Below are positions 6,935 through 15,871 of a DNA stretch of 32,218 nucleotides, piece by piece. The translations under genes were made by a program, and so were the position numbers. The notes under the pieces were generated by a model that saw nothing but the letters and a program-made list of their open reading frames with translations, did not search any database and was not told where the DNA came from. The stretch is from Alphaproteobacteria bacterium. GTDB lineage: Bacteria > Pseudomonadota > Alphaproteobacteria > SHVW01. Position 1 is the stretch's first letter; the number at the start of each line of letters is the position of its first letter. The stretch is from assembly GCA_009694085.1 (NCBI GenBank), contig SHVW01000022.1, positions 1-32,218 on the forward strand. Direction: 5' to 3'.

Positions 6935-9900
6935 ATGTTGAACGAATTTCAAAAAAAATCGGACCGGCAAACGCTCGGCGGCGTGCCCGAAGGTTATGAC
7001 GCGCTCGTGCTGGCCCGGCTAACGCGGGCGAGCGCGCATGCCGCGATCCATATCGCGCGCGACGATGCCAGGCTGGCCCAGCTTGCCGAGGGGATCGGCT
7101 TCTTCGCACCCGATATCGAGCTTTTAGCTTTTCCGGCCTGGGATTGCCTGCCCTATGACCGGGTCTCGCCCAACGCGACGATCGTCAGCCGCCGCTTGGC
7201 GACCCTGGCGCGGCTGGCGACCGTTCCGCCCACGGGGCCGTGCCTGGTGGTCACGACGGTCAATGCCGTCTTGCAGCGCGTTCCCGCGCGCGACTTCTTT
7301 CGCGGCACGGTTCGCCGCCTGGCGCCGGGCAGCCAAACCAGCTTGGCCGATCTCGTCCGCTTCTTCGGCGACAATGGCTATACCCGGACCGATACCGTGC
7401 GCGAACCCGGCGAGTTCGCCGTGCGCGGCGGCATCATCGACGTGTTTCCGCCGGGTGCCGAGGAACCCCTCCGCCTCGATTTCTTCGGCGACGAGATCGA
7501 GGCGATCCGGCGCTTCGATCCCTTGAGCCAGCGCAGCCTGGGCACCCGCGATGCCGTCGATTTCGCGCCGGTCAGCGAAGTGGCGCTCGATGCCGCCACG
7601 GTGCAGCGCTTTCGCACGGGCTACCGGGAGATGTTCGGCGCCGAGACCGCGAGCGACCCTCTCTACGAGGCGGTCAGCGCGGGACGCCGGCATATCGGCA
7701 TGGAGCATTGGCTACCGCTCTATCACGAGCGGCTGGAAACCCTGCTCGACTATGTCGCCGGCGCCGTCGTTACCCTGGACCACCAGGCCGAGCAGGGTGC
7801 CCTCGTGCGCCAGGACTTGATCCGGGAATATTACGACACGCGGAAATCGCTGAGCCGGCTCGACGATCGCGAGGGCGGGTCAGTTTACAAGCCCATGGCA
7901 CCGGATCGGCTCTACCTGATGGGCGAGGCCTGGGCGGAAGGTCTCGCGGGCCGCTCCGTGTTGAGTCTGACGCCCTTCGTCGCCGACGGCCCCGGCGCCA
8001 TCGATCTCGGCGGCCGCCTGGGACCGGATTTCGCCGAGGCGCGCAACCGGCCCGGAGTCAACGTCTTCGATCAGGTGCGCACGGCCATCGCGGCCGAGCG
8101 CGCCGCCGGCCGCCGGGTTGTCATTGCCGCCACCAGCGAAGGCACGCGCGACCGTCTGGGCGGCGTGCTGCGCGATCACGGTATCGCCGACATCGTGCCG
8201 GCGGCCAGTTGGGCGGATGCCAGCGCACGGCCCGAGCCTGCTATTGCCGCAATCGTGCTGGCGCTCGATCGCGGATTCACCGCGGATGGCCTGACCGTAA
8301 TTTCCGAGCAAGACATCCTCGGCGAACGCATGGCGCGACCCGGCCGCCGGCGCCGGCGCGGCGAGGAGTTCCTGACCGAAATGTCGGCGCTGGCCGAGGG
8401 CGATCTGGTCGTCCATGTCGAGCACGGCATCGGCCGCTACGAAGGGCTGGAAACGCTAAACGTGACCGGCGCACCTCACGATTGCCTGCGCGTGCTCTAT
8501 GCCGGCAACGACAAGCTGTTCGTGCCGGTCGAGAACATCGAGGTGCTCTCGCGTTACGGTCCGGAGGAAAGCGACGCCCAACTCGACAAGCTCGGCGGTG
8601 CCGCCTGGCAGGCGCGCAAGGCCAAAGTCAAAGAACGCATCCGCGATATCGCCGAGGGGTTGATCCGCATCGCCGCCGAGCGCCAGGTGCGCGTGGGCGA
8701 GGCGGTGACGCCGCCGGAAGGGCTCTACGACGAGTTCTGCGCGCGCTTTCCCTATCCCGAGACCGAGGACCAGCAGCGCGCCATCGAAGAGACGCTCGGC
8801 GATCTCGCTTCGGGTCGCCCCACCGACCGGCTGATCTGCGGCGATGTCGGCTTCGGCAAGACCGAGGTGGCCTTGCGCGCCGCTTTCGTCGCCGCCATGG
8901 CCGGAACCCAGGTCGCCGTGGTCGTACCGACCACGCTGCTGTGCCGCCAGCATTTCCGTACCTTCACCGAGCGTTTTCACGGCCTGCCCCTGCGCATCGC
9001 CCAGCTCTCGCGCCTGGTGACCGCCAAGGACGCGGCCCAGACCAAGCGCGACATCGCCGAAGGTCGCGTCGAGATCGTCATCGGCACTCATGCGCTGCTC
9101 AGCAAATCGATCGCGTTCTCCCATCTCGGTTTGCTCGTCGTGGACGAGGAGCAGCATTTCGGCGTTGCCCAGAAAGAGCGGCTGAAGGCGCTCAAAACAG
9201 ATGTCCATGTCTTGACCCTGACCGCGACGCCAATCCCGCGCACGCTCCAGATGGCGCTGTCGGGCGTACGCGAGATGAGCGTGATCGCGACTCCGCCGGT
9301 CGACCGTCTGGCCGTGCGCACCTTCGTGCTGCCCTATGACGGCGTGGTCATCCGCGAGGCGATCCTGCGCGAGCATTATCGCGGCGGTCAGACCTTCTAC
9401 ATCTGCCCGCGGATCGAAGATTTGACGCGCGTCGGCGACCGGCTGAAACGCTTGGTGCCCGAGGTCAAGCTGGCGGTTGCCCATGGCCGTATGGCGGCGA
9501 GCGAATTGGAATCGGTCATGACCAAATTCTGCGATGGCGCCTTCGACGTGCTGCTGTCGACCCAAATCGTGGAATCCGGCCTCGACATTCCCTCGGTCAA
9601 CACGCTGGTCCTGCACCGGGCCGATATGTTCGGCCTGGCCCAGCTCTACCAGCTTCGCGGCCGGGTCGGTCGGTCGAAGGTCCGGGCCTATGCCTATCTG
9701 ACGCTGCCGCCGGACAAGAAGCTGGGTGCCGCGGCCCAGCGCCGACTGGAAGTCATGCAGACGCTCGACACGCTGGGCGCGGGCTTCACGGTCGCAAGCC
9801 ACGACCTCGACATCCGCGGTGCCGGCAATCTCCTGGGCGAGGAACAATCCGGCCATATCCGCGAGGTCGGCATCGAACTCTACCAGGCCATGCTGGAGGA

Positions 9901-10408
9901 AGCGGTTGCCGATGCGCGTAACAGCGGTGCGCGATCCGACAAGCCTCGGGCGGACGATATGTGGACACCGGCCATCAATCTGGGGGCGTCGGTATTGATT
10001 CCGGACAGCTACGTCGCCGATCTGACCGTGCGGCTCGGCCTTTATCGTCGCATTGCGCTGCTGGTCGACCGGGCGGAGATCGACAGCTTTGCCGCCGAGC
10101 TGATCGATCGCTTCGGCGCCTTGCCGGCGGAGGTCGACAATCTCCTCCAGGTCGTGGCGCTCAAGCGTCTGTGCCGGGATGCCGGGGTGGAGAAGGTCGA
10201 GGCCGGGCCGAAGGGGGTCGTGCTCAGCTTCCGCCACAACCGCTTCGCCCGCCCGGACAAGCTGGTCGGCTACATCAACAAGCAGGCCGGATCGGTCACC
10301 CTGCGCCCCGACCACAAGCTGGTTTTCAAGCGCGCCTGGCACGATCCCCAGGTAAGATTGGCCGGCATCAACAAACTGATGCAGGAATTGGCCCAGGTCG
10401 CGGCCTGA
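6935..10408 (+). CDS. mfd: Transcription-repair coupling factor Mfd
   Basis: A 1157-aa protein of full length. Mfd removes RNA polymerase stalled at lesions and recruits UvrA. In order: the UvrB-like N-terminal module (FPAWDCLPYDRVSPN, then REPGEFAVRGGIIDVFPPG), the RNA-polymerase interaction domain (GDLVVHVEHGIGRYEGLE, near residues 490-510), Walker A GDVGFGKTEVALR near 634, DEEQHFGVAQKERLK near 736, TATPIPRTLQMALSG near 762, ESGLDIPSVNTL, YQLRGRVGRSKVRAYAYL near 905 and the TRG signature DIRGAGNLLGEEQSGHIREVG, followed by the C-terminal regulatory domain. The start ATG at 6935 lies 9 bp after sdhE, with only a weak ribosome-binding site. Codons 5-8 contain an A8 run (6951-6958). The long antisense ORFs over this gene are shadows. 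Confidence 0.98.
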   Translation: MLNEFQKKSDRQTLGGVPEGYDALVLARLTRASAHAAIHIARDDARLAQLAEGIGFFAPDIELLAFPAWDCLPYDRVSPNATIVSRRLATLARLATVPPTGPCLVVTTVNAVLQRVPARDFFRGTVRRLAPGSQTSLADLVRFFGDNGYTRTDTVREPGEFAVRGGIIDVFPPGAEEPLRLDFFGDEIEAIRRFDPLSQRSLGTRDAVDFAPVSEVALDAATVQRFRTGYREMFGAETASDPLYEAVSAGRRHIGMEHWLPLYHERLETLLDYVAGAVVTLDHQAEQGALVRQDLIREYYDTRKSLSRLDDREGGSVYKPMAPDRLYLMGEAWAEGLAGRSVLSLTPFVADGPGAIDLGGRLGPDFAEARNRPGVNVFDQVRTAIAAERAAGRRVVIAATSEGTRDRLGGVLRDHGIADIVPAASWADASARPEPAIAAIVLALDRGFTADGLTVISEQDILGERMARPGRRRRRGEEFLTEMSALAEGDLVVHVEHGIGRYEGLETLNVTGAPHDCLRVLYAGNDKLFVPVENIEVLSRYGPEESDAQLDKLGGAAWQARKAKVKERIRDIAEGLIRIAAERQVRVGEAVTPPEGLYDEFCARFPYPETEDQQRAIEETLGDLASGRPTDRLICGDVGFGKTEVALRAAFVAAMAGTQVAVVVPTTLLCRQHFRTFTERFHGLPLRIAQLSRLVTAKDAAQTKRDIAEGRVEIVIGTHALLSKSIAFSHLGLLVVDEEQHFGVAQKERLKALKTDVHVLTLTATPIPRTLQMALSGVREMSVIATPPVDRLAVRTFVLPYDGVVIREAILREHYRGGQTFYICPRIEDLTRVGDRLKRLVPEVKLAVAHGRMAASELESVMTKFCDGAFDVLLSTQIVESGLDIPSVNTLVLHRADMFGLAQLYQLRGRVGRSKVRAYAYLTLPPDKKLGAAAQRRLEVMQTLDTLGAGFTVASHDLDIRGAGNLLGEEQSGHIREVGIELYQAMLEEAVADARNSGARSDKPRADDMWTPAINLGASVLIPDSYVADLTVRLGLYRRIALLVDRAEIDSFAAELIDRFGALPAEVDNLLQVVALKRLCRDAGVEKVEAGPKGVVLSFRHNRFARPDKLVGYINKQAGSVTLRPDHKLVFKRAWHDPQVRLAGINKLMQELAQVAA

Positions 10409-10434
10409 GCGGCGCATTCGGGTTCGGAGACATC

Positions 10435-11472
10435 ATGGTCGGCATCTCGGATTTCAGCATCGGCTTGATTGCCCAAAACTATGTCGATGCCGAGGATTTC
10501 AAGAATCTCGACATCCTGATCAAGAATATCTTGCCCCAGCGCATGAAAATTTCGGCGCTCCATGCCATCCAAGCCTATACCCATCATCGCCTCGGGCGGG
10601 TCGAAGCCGCCTCCGCCGCCATGGCGCGCGCCATGGGGCTGGATGCTCATGAGCCGTTCGTCAACTATTTCGCCGGACGCCTGGCTATCGAACGTGGCCA
10701 GCGCGACGCGGCCGTGCGCCATTTTGGCGCGGCGATCGACGTTGTGCCCTGGTTCGCGCCTGCTCACGATCGCCTCATCCCGATTCTGTTTCCGGGCTTG
10801 GAATATCACGATGTTTTTAAGATCGTTCACGGCGTCTTCAAGCCCGGGGTCTATTTTGAAATCGGCGTCAGCACCGGCGCTTCCCTCGCGCTTGCCGACA
10901 AAGCCGACATTGCCGTGGGCGTCGATCCCGATCTGTCCGGCTGCACGGCCGAACTGGGCTCGAACACACGGCTCTTCGCCACGACCAGCGACGCGTTCTT
11001 CGCTGGGCTGGACCGCACCGAGGTGCTGCGCGATCGCCCGGTCGATCTCGGCTTCATCGACGGCATGCATCATTTCGAGTATTCCCTACGCGATTTCATC
11101 AATATCGAGCGGCTGTCCCGGCCCGGCGGCATGATTTTGATCCATGACGTCGTGCCCGTGAGCGCCCGGGTAGCGGCACGGGAACGCACGAGTGGACCAT
11201 GGACCGGCGATGTCTGGAAAATACTGCCCTGCCTGGCCGAGCTGCGGCCCGATCTCGATATTTCCCTGATAATGACCGCCCCGAGCGGGCTTGCCGTGGT
11301 GCGCAATCTCGATCCCGCCAGTACCGTTCTGGCGAATGGTCTGGATGGGATCGTCGACCGCTTCGGTTCGCTGCCGTTCTCCGGCCCCACCTATTGGCAA
11401 GGGCTGGGTCTGCGCCCGATCGCGGCCGAGCTTGCTGCGATCGAACAACTACTAACCGAGGGGGCGAGGTAA
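10435..11472 (+). CDS. TPR-like / class I SAM-dependent methyltransferase
   Basis: A 345-aa protein when started at the ATG at 10435 ([14 protein letters not shown]), which has CGGAGA 5-6 nt upstream. The longer frame in the track is only the mfd shadow. Residues 1-125 are helical and TPR-like ([40 protein letters not shown]). Residues ~135-260 form a Methyltransf_24-type Rossmann domain: motif [28 protein letters not shown] near 139, then [18 protein letters not shown] near 203 and [11 protein letters not shown]. Proteins of this type usually modify glycans or small molecules; the substrate cannot be told. The stop TAA overlaps the next start by one base (TAATG), which suggests translational coupling with the SMR exporter. 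Confidence 0.75.
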   Translation: MVGISDFSIGLIAQNYVDAEDFKNLDILIKNILPQRMKISALHAIQAYTHHRLGRVEAASAAMARAMGLDAHEPFVNYFAGRLAIERGQRDAAVRHFGAAIDVVPWFAPAHDRLIPILFPGLEYHDVFKIVHGVFKPGVYFEIGVSTGASLALADKADIAVGVDPDLSGCTAELGSNTRLFATTSDAFFAGLDRTEVLRDRPVDLGFIDGMHHFEYSLRDFINIERLSRPGGMILIHDVVPVSARVAARERTSGPWTGDVWKILPCLAELRPDLDISLIMTAPSGLAVVRNLDPASTVLANGLDGIVDRFGSLPFSGPTYWQGLGLRPIAAELAAIEQLLTEGAR

Positions 11473-11786
11473 TGGCCTGGATCGTGCTTGGCTTTGCCGG
11501 CTTGTTCGAGATCGGTTGGGCGGTCGGGCTGAAATACACCGATGGCTTTACGCGCTTATGGCCGAGCGTGCTGACCCTGATCTCCATGGCAGCCAGCGTT
11601 ATATTGTTGTCCCATGCCTTGCGCGCAATCCCGCTCGGTACGGGCTATGCCGTGTGGACGGGGATCGGCGCGGTCGGCACGGCGATTTTCGGCATGATCC
11701 TATTCGGCGACTCCCGCGCGCCGCTCCGCCTGGCGTTCATCGGCTTGATCGTGATCGGCATGATTGGACTGAAGCTCAGCGATTGA
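11472..11786 (+). CDS. sugE: SMR-family exporter, SugE/Gdx (guanidinium) type
   Basis: A 104-aa protein with four transmembrane helices, the standard size for small multidrug resistance proteins. The start ATG at 11472 overlaps the upstream stop; the longer frame in the track is a shadow. The essential membrane Glu is present as Glu13 in [20 protein letters not shown]. This stretch, together with the later [19 protein letters not shown], follows SugE/Gdx proteins, which exchange guanidinium for protons, rather than EmrE/QacE proteins. No guanidine riboswitch precedes it, and translation is instead coupled to the methyltransferase. A LysR gene follows on the same strand after 72 bp. Single-gene SMR proteins of this kind act as dual-topology homodimers. 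Confidence 0.88.
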   Translation: MAWIVLGFAGLFEIGWAVGLKYTDGFTRLWPSVLTLISMAASVILLSHALRAIPLGTGYAVWTGIGAVGTAIFGMILFGDSRAPLRLAFIGLIVIGMIGLKLSD

Positions 11787-11797
11787 TGCCTATCCAG

Positions 11798-11841
11798 TTT
11801 TTCGATATCTTTCTCCGATCCGAATCTGTTTTTGCGATATC
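11798..11841. promoter_or_regulatory. Direct repeat upstream of the LysR gene, possible autoregulatory site
   Basis: TTTTTCGATATC (11798-11809) and TTTTTGCGATATC (11829-11841) are near-identical and 31 bp apart, about three helical turns, within the 72-bp gap before the LysR start at 11859. The spacing would put both on the same face of the DNA. This is pattern only. Confidence 0.3.
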
Positions 11842-11858
11842 GATCGAGGATTCCGGCT

Positions 11859-12764
11859 ATGGACGCGGCCGATCTCAGGATTTTCGAAGCGGTGGCGCGG
11901 CTCGGCGGCATGAACCGGGCGGCCGGCGAACTCCATACCGTGCAGTCCAATGTCACCCATCGAATCCGGCTGCTGGAAGACGAGCTGGGATCGCCGCTTT
12001 TCCGCCGCAACAGCCGCGGCGTCACCTTGACCGCGGCGGGCGAGCGTTTGATGCCCTATGCCGTTCGCGTCGGCCAACTTCTGAGCGAAGCGCGCCGCGC
12101 GGTCGACGACACCGGAACGCCCCAGGGCAAACTTGCAATCGGATCGCTGGAAAGCACGCTGGCACTGCGTCTGTCGCCGGCGCTGGCGAGCTATGCCAAA
12201 GCTTTCCCGGATGTCGATCTGACCATCGAAACCGGCACGTCGGCCGAACTGGTCGATGCCGTCCTGGCCCGCAAACTCGATGGCGCCTTCGTCTGCGGGC
12301 CGGTCGAACATGCCGCATTGGCCGGCGAGACTGTGTTTCAGGAAGATCTCGCTCTCGTGACGCCGCCGGCCCTGCGCCGGTTGGGCGACCTGACCGCATC
12401 GAACGGCGTCAAGATCGTGGTGCTGCGCGCCGGTTGCTCCTATCGCCAGCGGTTGGAGGAGATCTTGGCCCGGCGCGGCATCGTCGGCCTCAGGCGTCTG
12501 GAATTCGGCACCCTCGACGCCATAATCGGTTGTGTCGCCGCCGGCATCGGCGTGACCTTGCTGCCGCGCAACCTGGTGGAAGCGCCGCGACGCGCCGGGA
12601 AGGTTCGAATCCATGCTCTATCGAGTGCGGAATCGCGGGTCGATACCGTCTTCATCCACCGGCGCGATGCCATGGCGAGCAGCGCGCTGACGGCATTCGT
12701 CGCTCACACGGAACAGACCTCCCGCGCCGGCGGCCGAAGGGGGCGGGGACTCAAAACATCTTGA
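11859..12764 (+). CDS. LysR-family transcriptional regulator
   Basis: A 301-aa protein from the ATG at 11859 (MDAADLRIFEAVARLGGMNR), preceded by CGAGGA at 8 nt. The track start at 11832 adds nine unlikely residues. The winged helix-turn-helix occupies residues ~1-60 (RAAGELHTVQSNVTHRIRLL, then LGSPLFRRNSRGVTLTAAG), and a LysR substrate-binding domain follows (GKLAIGSLESTLALRLSPAL). A Cys in VLRAGCSYRQRLEEIL is conserved in the PecT/CzcR-like branch, but no inducer can be inferred. It lies downstream of the methyltransferase-sugE pair and overlaps convergently, by 14 bp, with the glutamine synthetase-like gene, so either unit could be its target. Confidence 0.9.
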   Translation: MDAADLRIFEAVARLGGMNRAAGELHTVQSNVTHRIRLLEDELGSPLFRRNSRGVTLTAAGERLMPYAVRVGQLLSEARRAVDDTGTPQGKLAIGSLESTLALRLSPALASYAKAFPDVDLTIETGTSAELVDAVLARKLDGAFVCGPVEHAALAGETVFQEDLALVTPPALRRLGDLTASNGVKIVVLRAGCSYRQRLEEILARRGIVGLRRLEFGTLDAIIGCVAAGIGVTLLPRNLVEAPRRAGKVRIHALSSAESRVDTVFIHRRDAMASSALTAFVAHTEQTSRAGGRRGRGLKTS

Positions 12765-14112
12765 GATAGCGCGTCTTCTCCCAATCGGAGACGTGGGTGT
12801 TGTAGCTCTCCCACTCGTCGCGCTTATAGTCGAGCCAGGATTGGAACATCTGATCGCCGAAGGTGGTGCGGCTAAGCGGGTCGTCGGCGAAGGCGTCGAG
12901 CGCTTCGGCCAGGCTGCGCGGCAGCATGCGGATGCCGAGCTTCTTTAGCTCGCGCGGCGTTTTCAGATACATGTTGTCGTTATGCGGCTCGCCCGGGTCG
13001 AGCTTGCCTTCCACGCCTTCCAACCCCGCCATCAGCACCATGGCGGCGCCGAGATAGGGATTGCACGCGCTGTCGGCCGCGCGCAATTCCACCCGCCCGC
13101 CGGGCAGCGGAATGCGTAGCGTGTTGGTGCGGTTGTTGCCGCCATAGCAGGCGAACACGGGCGCCCAGGTGAAGCCGGACATGCTGCCCCGCAGGATCAG
13201 GCGCTTGTAGCTGTTGACCGTCGGCGCCGCCACCGCGCAGATCGCCGGCAGGTGGCGCAGCACGCCGGCGATGAACTGGTAGCCGAGCCGGGACAGCTTC
13301 TTGCCCCGGGGATCGCGGTCGTCCTTGAACAGGTTGCGGCCGGATTTGAGGTCGTAGAGCGATAGGTTGTAATGGGCGCCGCTGCCGGCGCGGTCGCCGA
13401 AGGGTTTCGGCATGAAGCTGGCGAAGGCGCCATGGCGCCGCGCGATCTCGTGGGCCATGCGGCGGAAGAAGACATAGCGGTCGGCCATGACCAGGGCATC
13501 GGCATAGGCGAAATCGATTTCGAACTGGCCGATGCCGTCCTCGTGGTCGAAGGAATAGACGTCCCAACCCAGCCCGTTCATGGCGCGCACCAGTTCGCCC
13601 ATCCACGGCATATTGTCGAGCAGGCGGGCGGTGTCGTAGGCCGGCTTGGCCAGATGGTGGCGCGTACTGACCGGCTTGTAGCTGCCCTCGGCCGTGTCCG
13701 TGAGCACGAAGAACTCGGCCTCGATGCCGAAATTGAGGCCGAGGCCGAGCTTGGCCGCGCGGGCTTGCGCCCGTTTCAAGATGTGCCGGCTACAGGCCTC
13801 GAAAGGTTTGCCCTGACACCAGAGATCGCTGGCGAACCACGCGATGTCGGGCTGCCAGGGCTGAACGATGCAAGAGGAGGGGTCGGGATGGGCGGCGACT
13901 TCCTCCTCGTTCACTTCCTGCGGCACGCCCTCAAGCGCCGCGCCCGTGCACAGCTCCGAGCCCGCCATCATTTGATCGTAATGATCGATCGGCACCATCT
14001 TGCTCTTGGACACGCCGTGCAAATCGACATAGGTCGGTAGCAGGAATTCCACGCCCTGCTTGCGCAAGGCTGCCGCCTGGCCCGCGTTACTCTTTCGCAC
14101 CTTGCCAACCAT
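12751..14112 (-). CDS. Type III glutamine synthetase / gamma-glutamylmethylamide synthetase-like ligase
   Basis: A 453-aa protein of the glutamine synthetase superfamily. These enzymes ligate ammonia or an amine to glutamate using ATP. Visible landmarks are the N-terminal beta-grasp (FLLPTYVDLHGVSKSKMVPI), the metal-binding Glu strand NFGIEAEFFVL near residue 130, EIDFAYADALVMADRYVFFR, the ATP/glutamate loop FGDRAGSGAHYNLSLYD, NSYKRLILRGSMSG and the arginine-containing GRVELRAADSACNPYLGAAM. The pattern fits the GlnT (TIGR03105) branch, which also holds methylamine-using GmaS enzymes, so the amine substrate is open. AAGGGGGC lies 8 nt upstream of the ATG at 14112. No N-methylglutamate pathway genes (mgs/mgd) are in view. 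A LysR gene converges on its 3' end. Confidence 0.82.
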   Translation of the reverse strand: MVGKVRKSNAGQAAALRKQGVEFLLPTYVDLHGVSKSKMVPIDHYDQMMAGSELCTGAALEGVPQEVNEEEVAAHPDPSSCIVQPWQPDIAWFASDLWCQGKPFEACSRHILKRAQARAAKLGLGLNFGIEAEFFVLTDTAEGSYKPVSTRHHLAKPAYDTARLLDNMPWMGELVRAMNGLGWDVYSFDHEDGIGQFEIDFAYADALVMADRYVFFRRMAHEIARRHGAFASFMPKPFGDRAGSGAHYNLSLYDLKSGRNLFKDDRDPRGKKLSRLGYQFIAGVLRHLPAICAVAAPTVNSYKRLILRGSMSGFTWAPVFACYGGNNRTNTLRIPLPGGRVELRAADSACNPYLGAAMVLMAGLEGVEGKLDPGEPHNDNMYLKTPRELKKLGIRMLPRSLAEALDAFADDPLSRTTFGDQMFQSWLDYKRDEWESYNTHVSDWEKTRYLKMF

Positions 14113-14259
14113 GTCCGAAGCCCCCTTGAATCAACTCACCTCGCCCGGCCCGTGACACTTCCACAAGCCAGGCGACGAGCGCAAGTGGGCCCCCAGAGTA
14201 CGATTCGCAGTTCCCGGGGTCACACGCGTTTGTCGCGCGGGGCTTTCCCAGCGTTTGCT

Positions 14260-14358
14260 TTATGCGCTTCGCGCCTCGGCCATCAGCCAATCGCGAAACG
14301 CCCTCACGCTGGGCCGCTGCGGGGCATGTTGTGGATAGACCACGTATAGGCGAAGCCG
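14260..14358 (-). pseudogene. Remnant of a LysR-family regulator, C-terminus only
   Basis: On the minus strand the frame ending at TAA 14260-14262 reads RLRLYVVYPQHAPQRPSVRA, then FRDWLMAEARSA. This is the characteristic last strand and helix of GcvA-like LysR regulators, where a Tyr-x-Val-Tyr-Pro strand is followed by P-x-V-x-x-F-R-D-W-L. About 32 residues remain. The rest of the gene is not found upstream (14360-14799) in any frame. It sits 148 bp upstream of the glutamine synthetase-like gene on the same strand. Confidence 0.6.
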
Positions 14359-14799
14359 GCGGGCAGGTTACCCCTTCCGATTCCGGCAATTCAAGCGATT
14401 GCCCTAACCCCGCCGAGCAAAATCTTGAACTCGCCGCTTGAACCGGTAATCTACCCATGGGAGATCATCGCAACCGACAATTTCCACCAACTGCGCGACA
14501 CGACCTCGGAGTTGCACCGACTCTGCTGTCCTCGACGGCGCAAACCGACGAGCGCTCGCGGGCTGAGGTATAAGGCTTGCGCCCCGCACCATCAACGCCG
14601 GTGGGGATTTTCCCCCCGCCCTGAGAACGTCGCCGCTCGAACCGGGAGGTGCGAGCGACAATGGGAGTATAGGGCGGCGTGGCGCGCCGCGACAGAGGTT
14701 TAGCTCATCTCGATCCGAGATCGCCGCCATCGCGTTTATTCATTTCCGAGCCGGGAAGTGGGCGCCTAAACTTGCGTTCGATCTCAAAGGTGCCAACCC
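14359..14799. other. Intergenic stretch without a recognisable gene
   Basis: Short open frames exist on both strands (14404-14730 minus, 14425-14703 plus), but their translations show no family resemblance, they are rich in Arg/Pro/Cys, and they lack ribosome-binding sites. No tRNA, transposase fragment or clear terminator was found. Promoter elements for the nitronate monooxygenase presumably lie at its right end. Because it adjoins a LysR remnant, it may be largely decayed coding DNA. Confidence 0.4.
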
Positions 14800-15867
14800 A
14801 TGACAATACGCACCCCCCTGATGGAGCAGCTCAAGCTCGCTCACCCCATTATCCAAGCCCCCATGGCCGGCGGCAGCGACACGCCGGAACTGGCGGCTGC
14901 CGTCTGCAATGCCGGCGGCATGGGTTTCCTCGGCGCTGCCTATTTGACGCCGCGGCAGATTGGCGAGGCTGCGGCAGCCGTGCGCGCCCGAACCAACCGA
15001 CCCTTCGGCATCAATCTGTTCTCGCCTTTGTCGGCGGTGCCGACGGGTGACACGGGGCCGGCCATGGTTGTCGTCGCGCATTTCTATGCCGAGCTCGGGC
15101 TTGCGCCACCGGACCCGCCAGTTTCGTCCGGCTATTCCTTCACCGATCAGCTCGCCGCCATTCTCGACAGCGGTGCAGTTGTAGTCAGTTTTCATCTAGC
15201 CATTCCGCCCGCCCATGATTTGGCGGTCATTAAATCGCGCGGGCTGTTTCTGATGGGAAGCGCCACCACGGTAGAGGAAGCGCGTCAGTGGGAAGCGGCC
15301 GGCGCCGACGCCGTCGTGGCTCAGGGTTCTGAAGCCGGCGGCCATCGCGGCACCTTCGCGGGCAGTTTCGAAGCCGCCATGATCGGAACCATGGCCCTGG
15401 TGCCTCAGATGGTCGACGCCGTTTCCGTTCCGGTCGTCGCCGCCGGTGGCATCATGGACGGGCGCGGCATCGCCGCCGCATTAGCGCTTGGCGCCCAGGC
15501 GGCCCAGATGGGCACGGCGTTCCTGACTTGTGCCGAGTCCGGACTAATCGAAGCCTATCGCCAAGCGATCTTGAACGCGGCACCACACGAAACGGCGATC
15601 ACGCGCGCCTTCTCCGGCCGCCCCGCCCGCGGCATCGTCAACCGCTTCATGACCGAGGTGGAAGCGGGCGGCGCGATTCTACCGTTTCCGCAGCAGAATG
15701 CCTTGACCCGACCGCTGCGCACGGCGGCGGCCAAACAGGGACGGGCGGAGTTCCTGTCCCTATGGGCAGGGCAGGGGCTCGGCTTGGCGCGACGGCAAAG
15801 CACGGAAGAATTGATGGTCCGGCTCGTGCGCGAAACGGAAGACGCGATCGGGCGGTTGGCGCGTTAA
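14800..15867 (+). CDS. Nitronate monooxygenase (NPD family)
   Basis: A 355-aa FMN-dependent TIM-barrel enzyme. Nitronate monooxygenases oxidise propionate-3-nitronate and alkyl nitronates to aldehydes or semialdehydes and nitrite. The class I motifs are visible: HPIIQAPMAGGSDTPELAAAV near residue 19, GADAVVAQGSEAGGHRG near 177 with the active-site His, VPVVAAGGIMDGRGIAAALALGAQAAQMGTAFL (phosphate-binding part of the FMN site), and an AFSGRPARGIVNRF region. Full length. The upstream 440 bp are empty. It converges with the frnE-like gene, leaving 4 bp between stops. The ACAD-type operon and nitroreductases nearby fit a detoxification or catabolic setting, but no operon partner is visible. Confidence 0.9.
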   Translation: MTIRTPLMEQLKLAHPIIQAPMAGGSDTPELAAAVCNAGGMGFLGAAYLTPRQIGEAAAAVRARTNRPFGINLFSPLSAVPTGDTGPAMVVVAHFYAELGLAPPDPPVSSGYSFTDQLAAILDSGAVVVSFHLAIPPAHDLAVIKSRGLFLMGSATTVEEARQWEAAGADAVVAQGSEAGGHRGTFAGSFEAAMIGTMALVPQMVDAVSVPVVAAGGIMDGRGIAAALALGAQAAQMGTAFLTCAESGLIEAYRQAILNAAPHETAITRAFSGRPARGIVNRFMTEVEAGGAILPFPQQNALTRPLRTAAAKQGRAEFLSLWAGQGLGLARRQSTEELMVRLVRETEDAIGRLAR

Positions 15868-15871
15868 GTCG

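Noticed and set aside
7240-10417. 699-aa plus-strand and 653-aa minus-strand ORFs over mfd
   Set aside because: Shadow frames with Arg/Gly/His-rich composition over a complete mfd gene.
12022-12614. Minus-strand ORFs (274 and 125 aa) opposite the LysR gene
   Set aside because: Shadows; the plus-strand LysR domains are complete.
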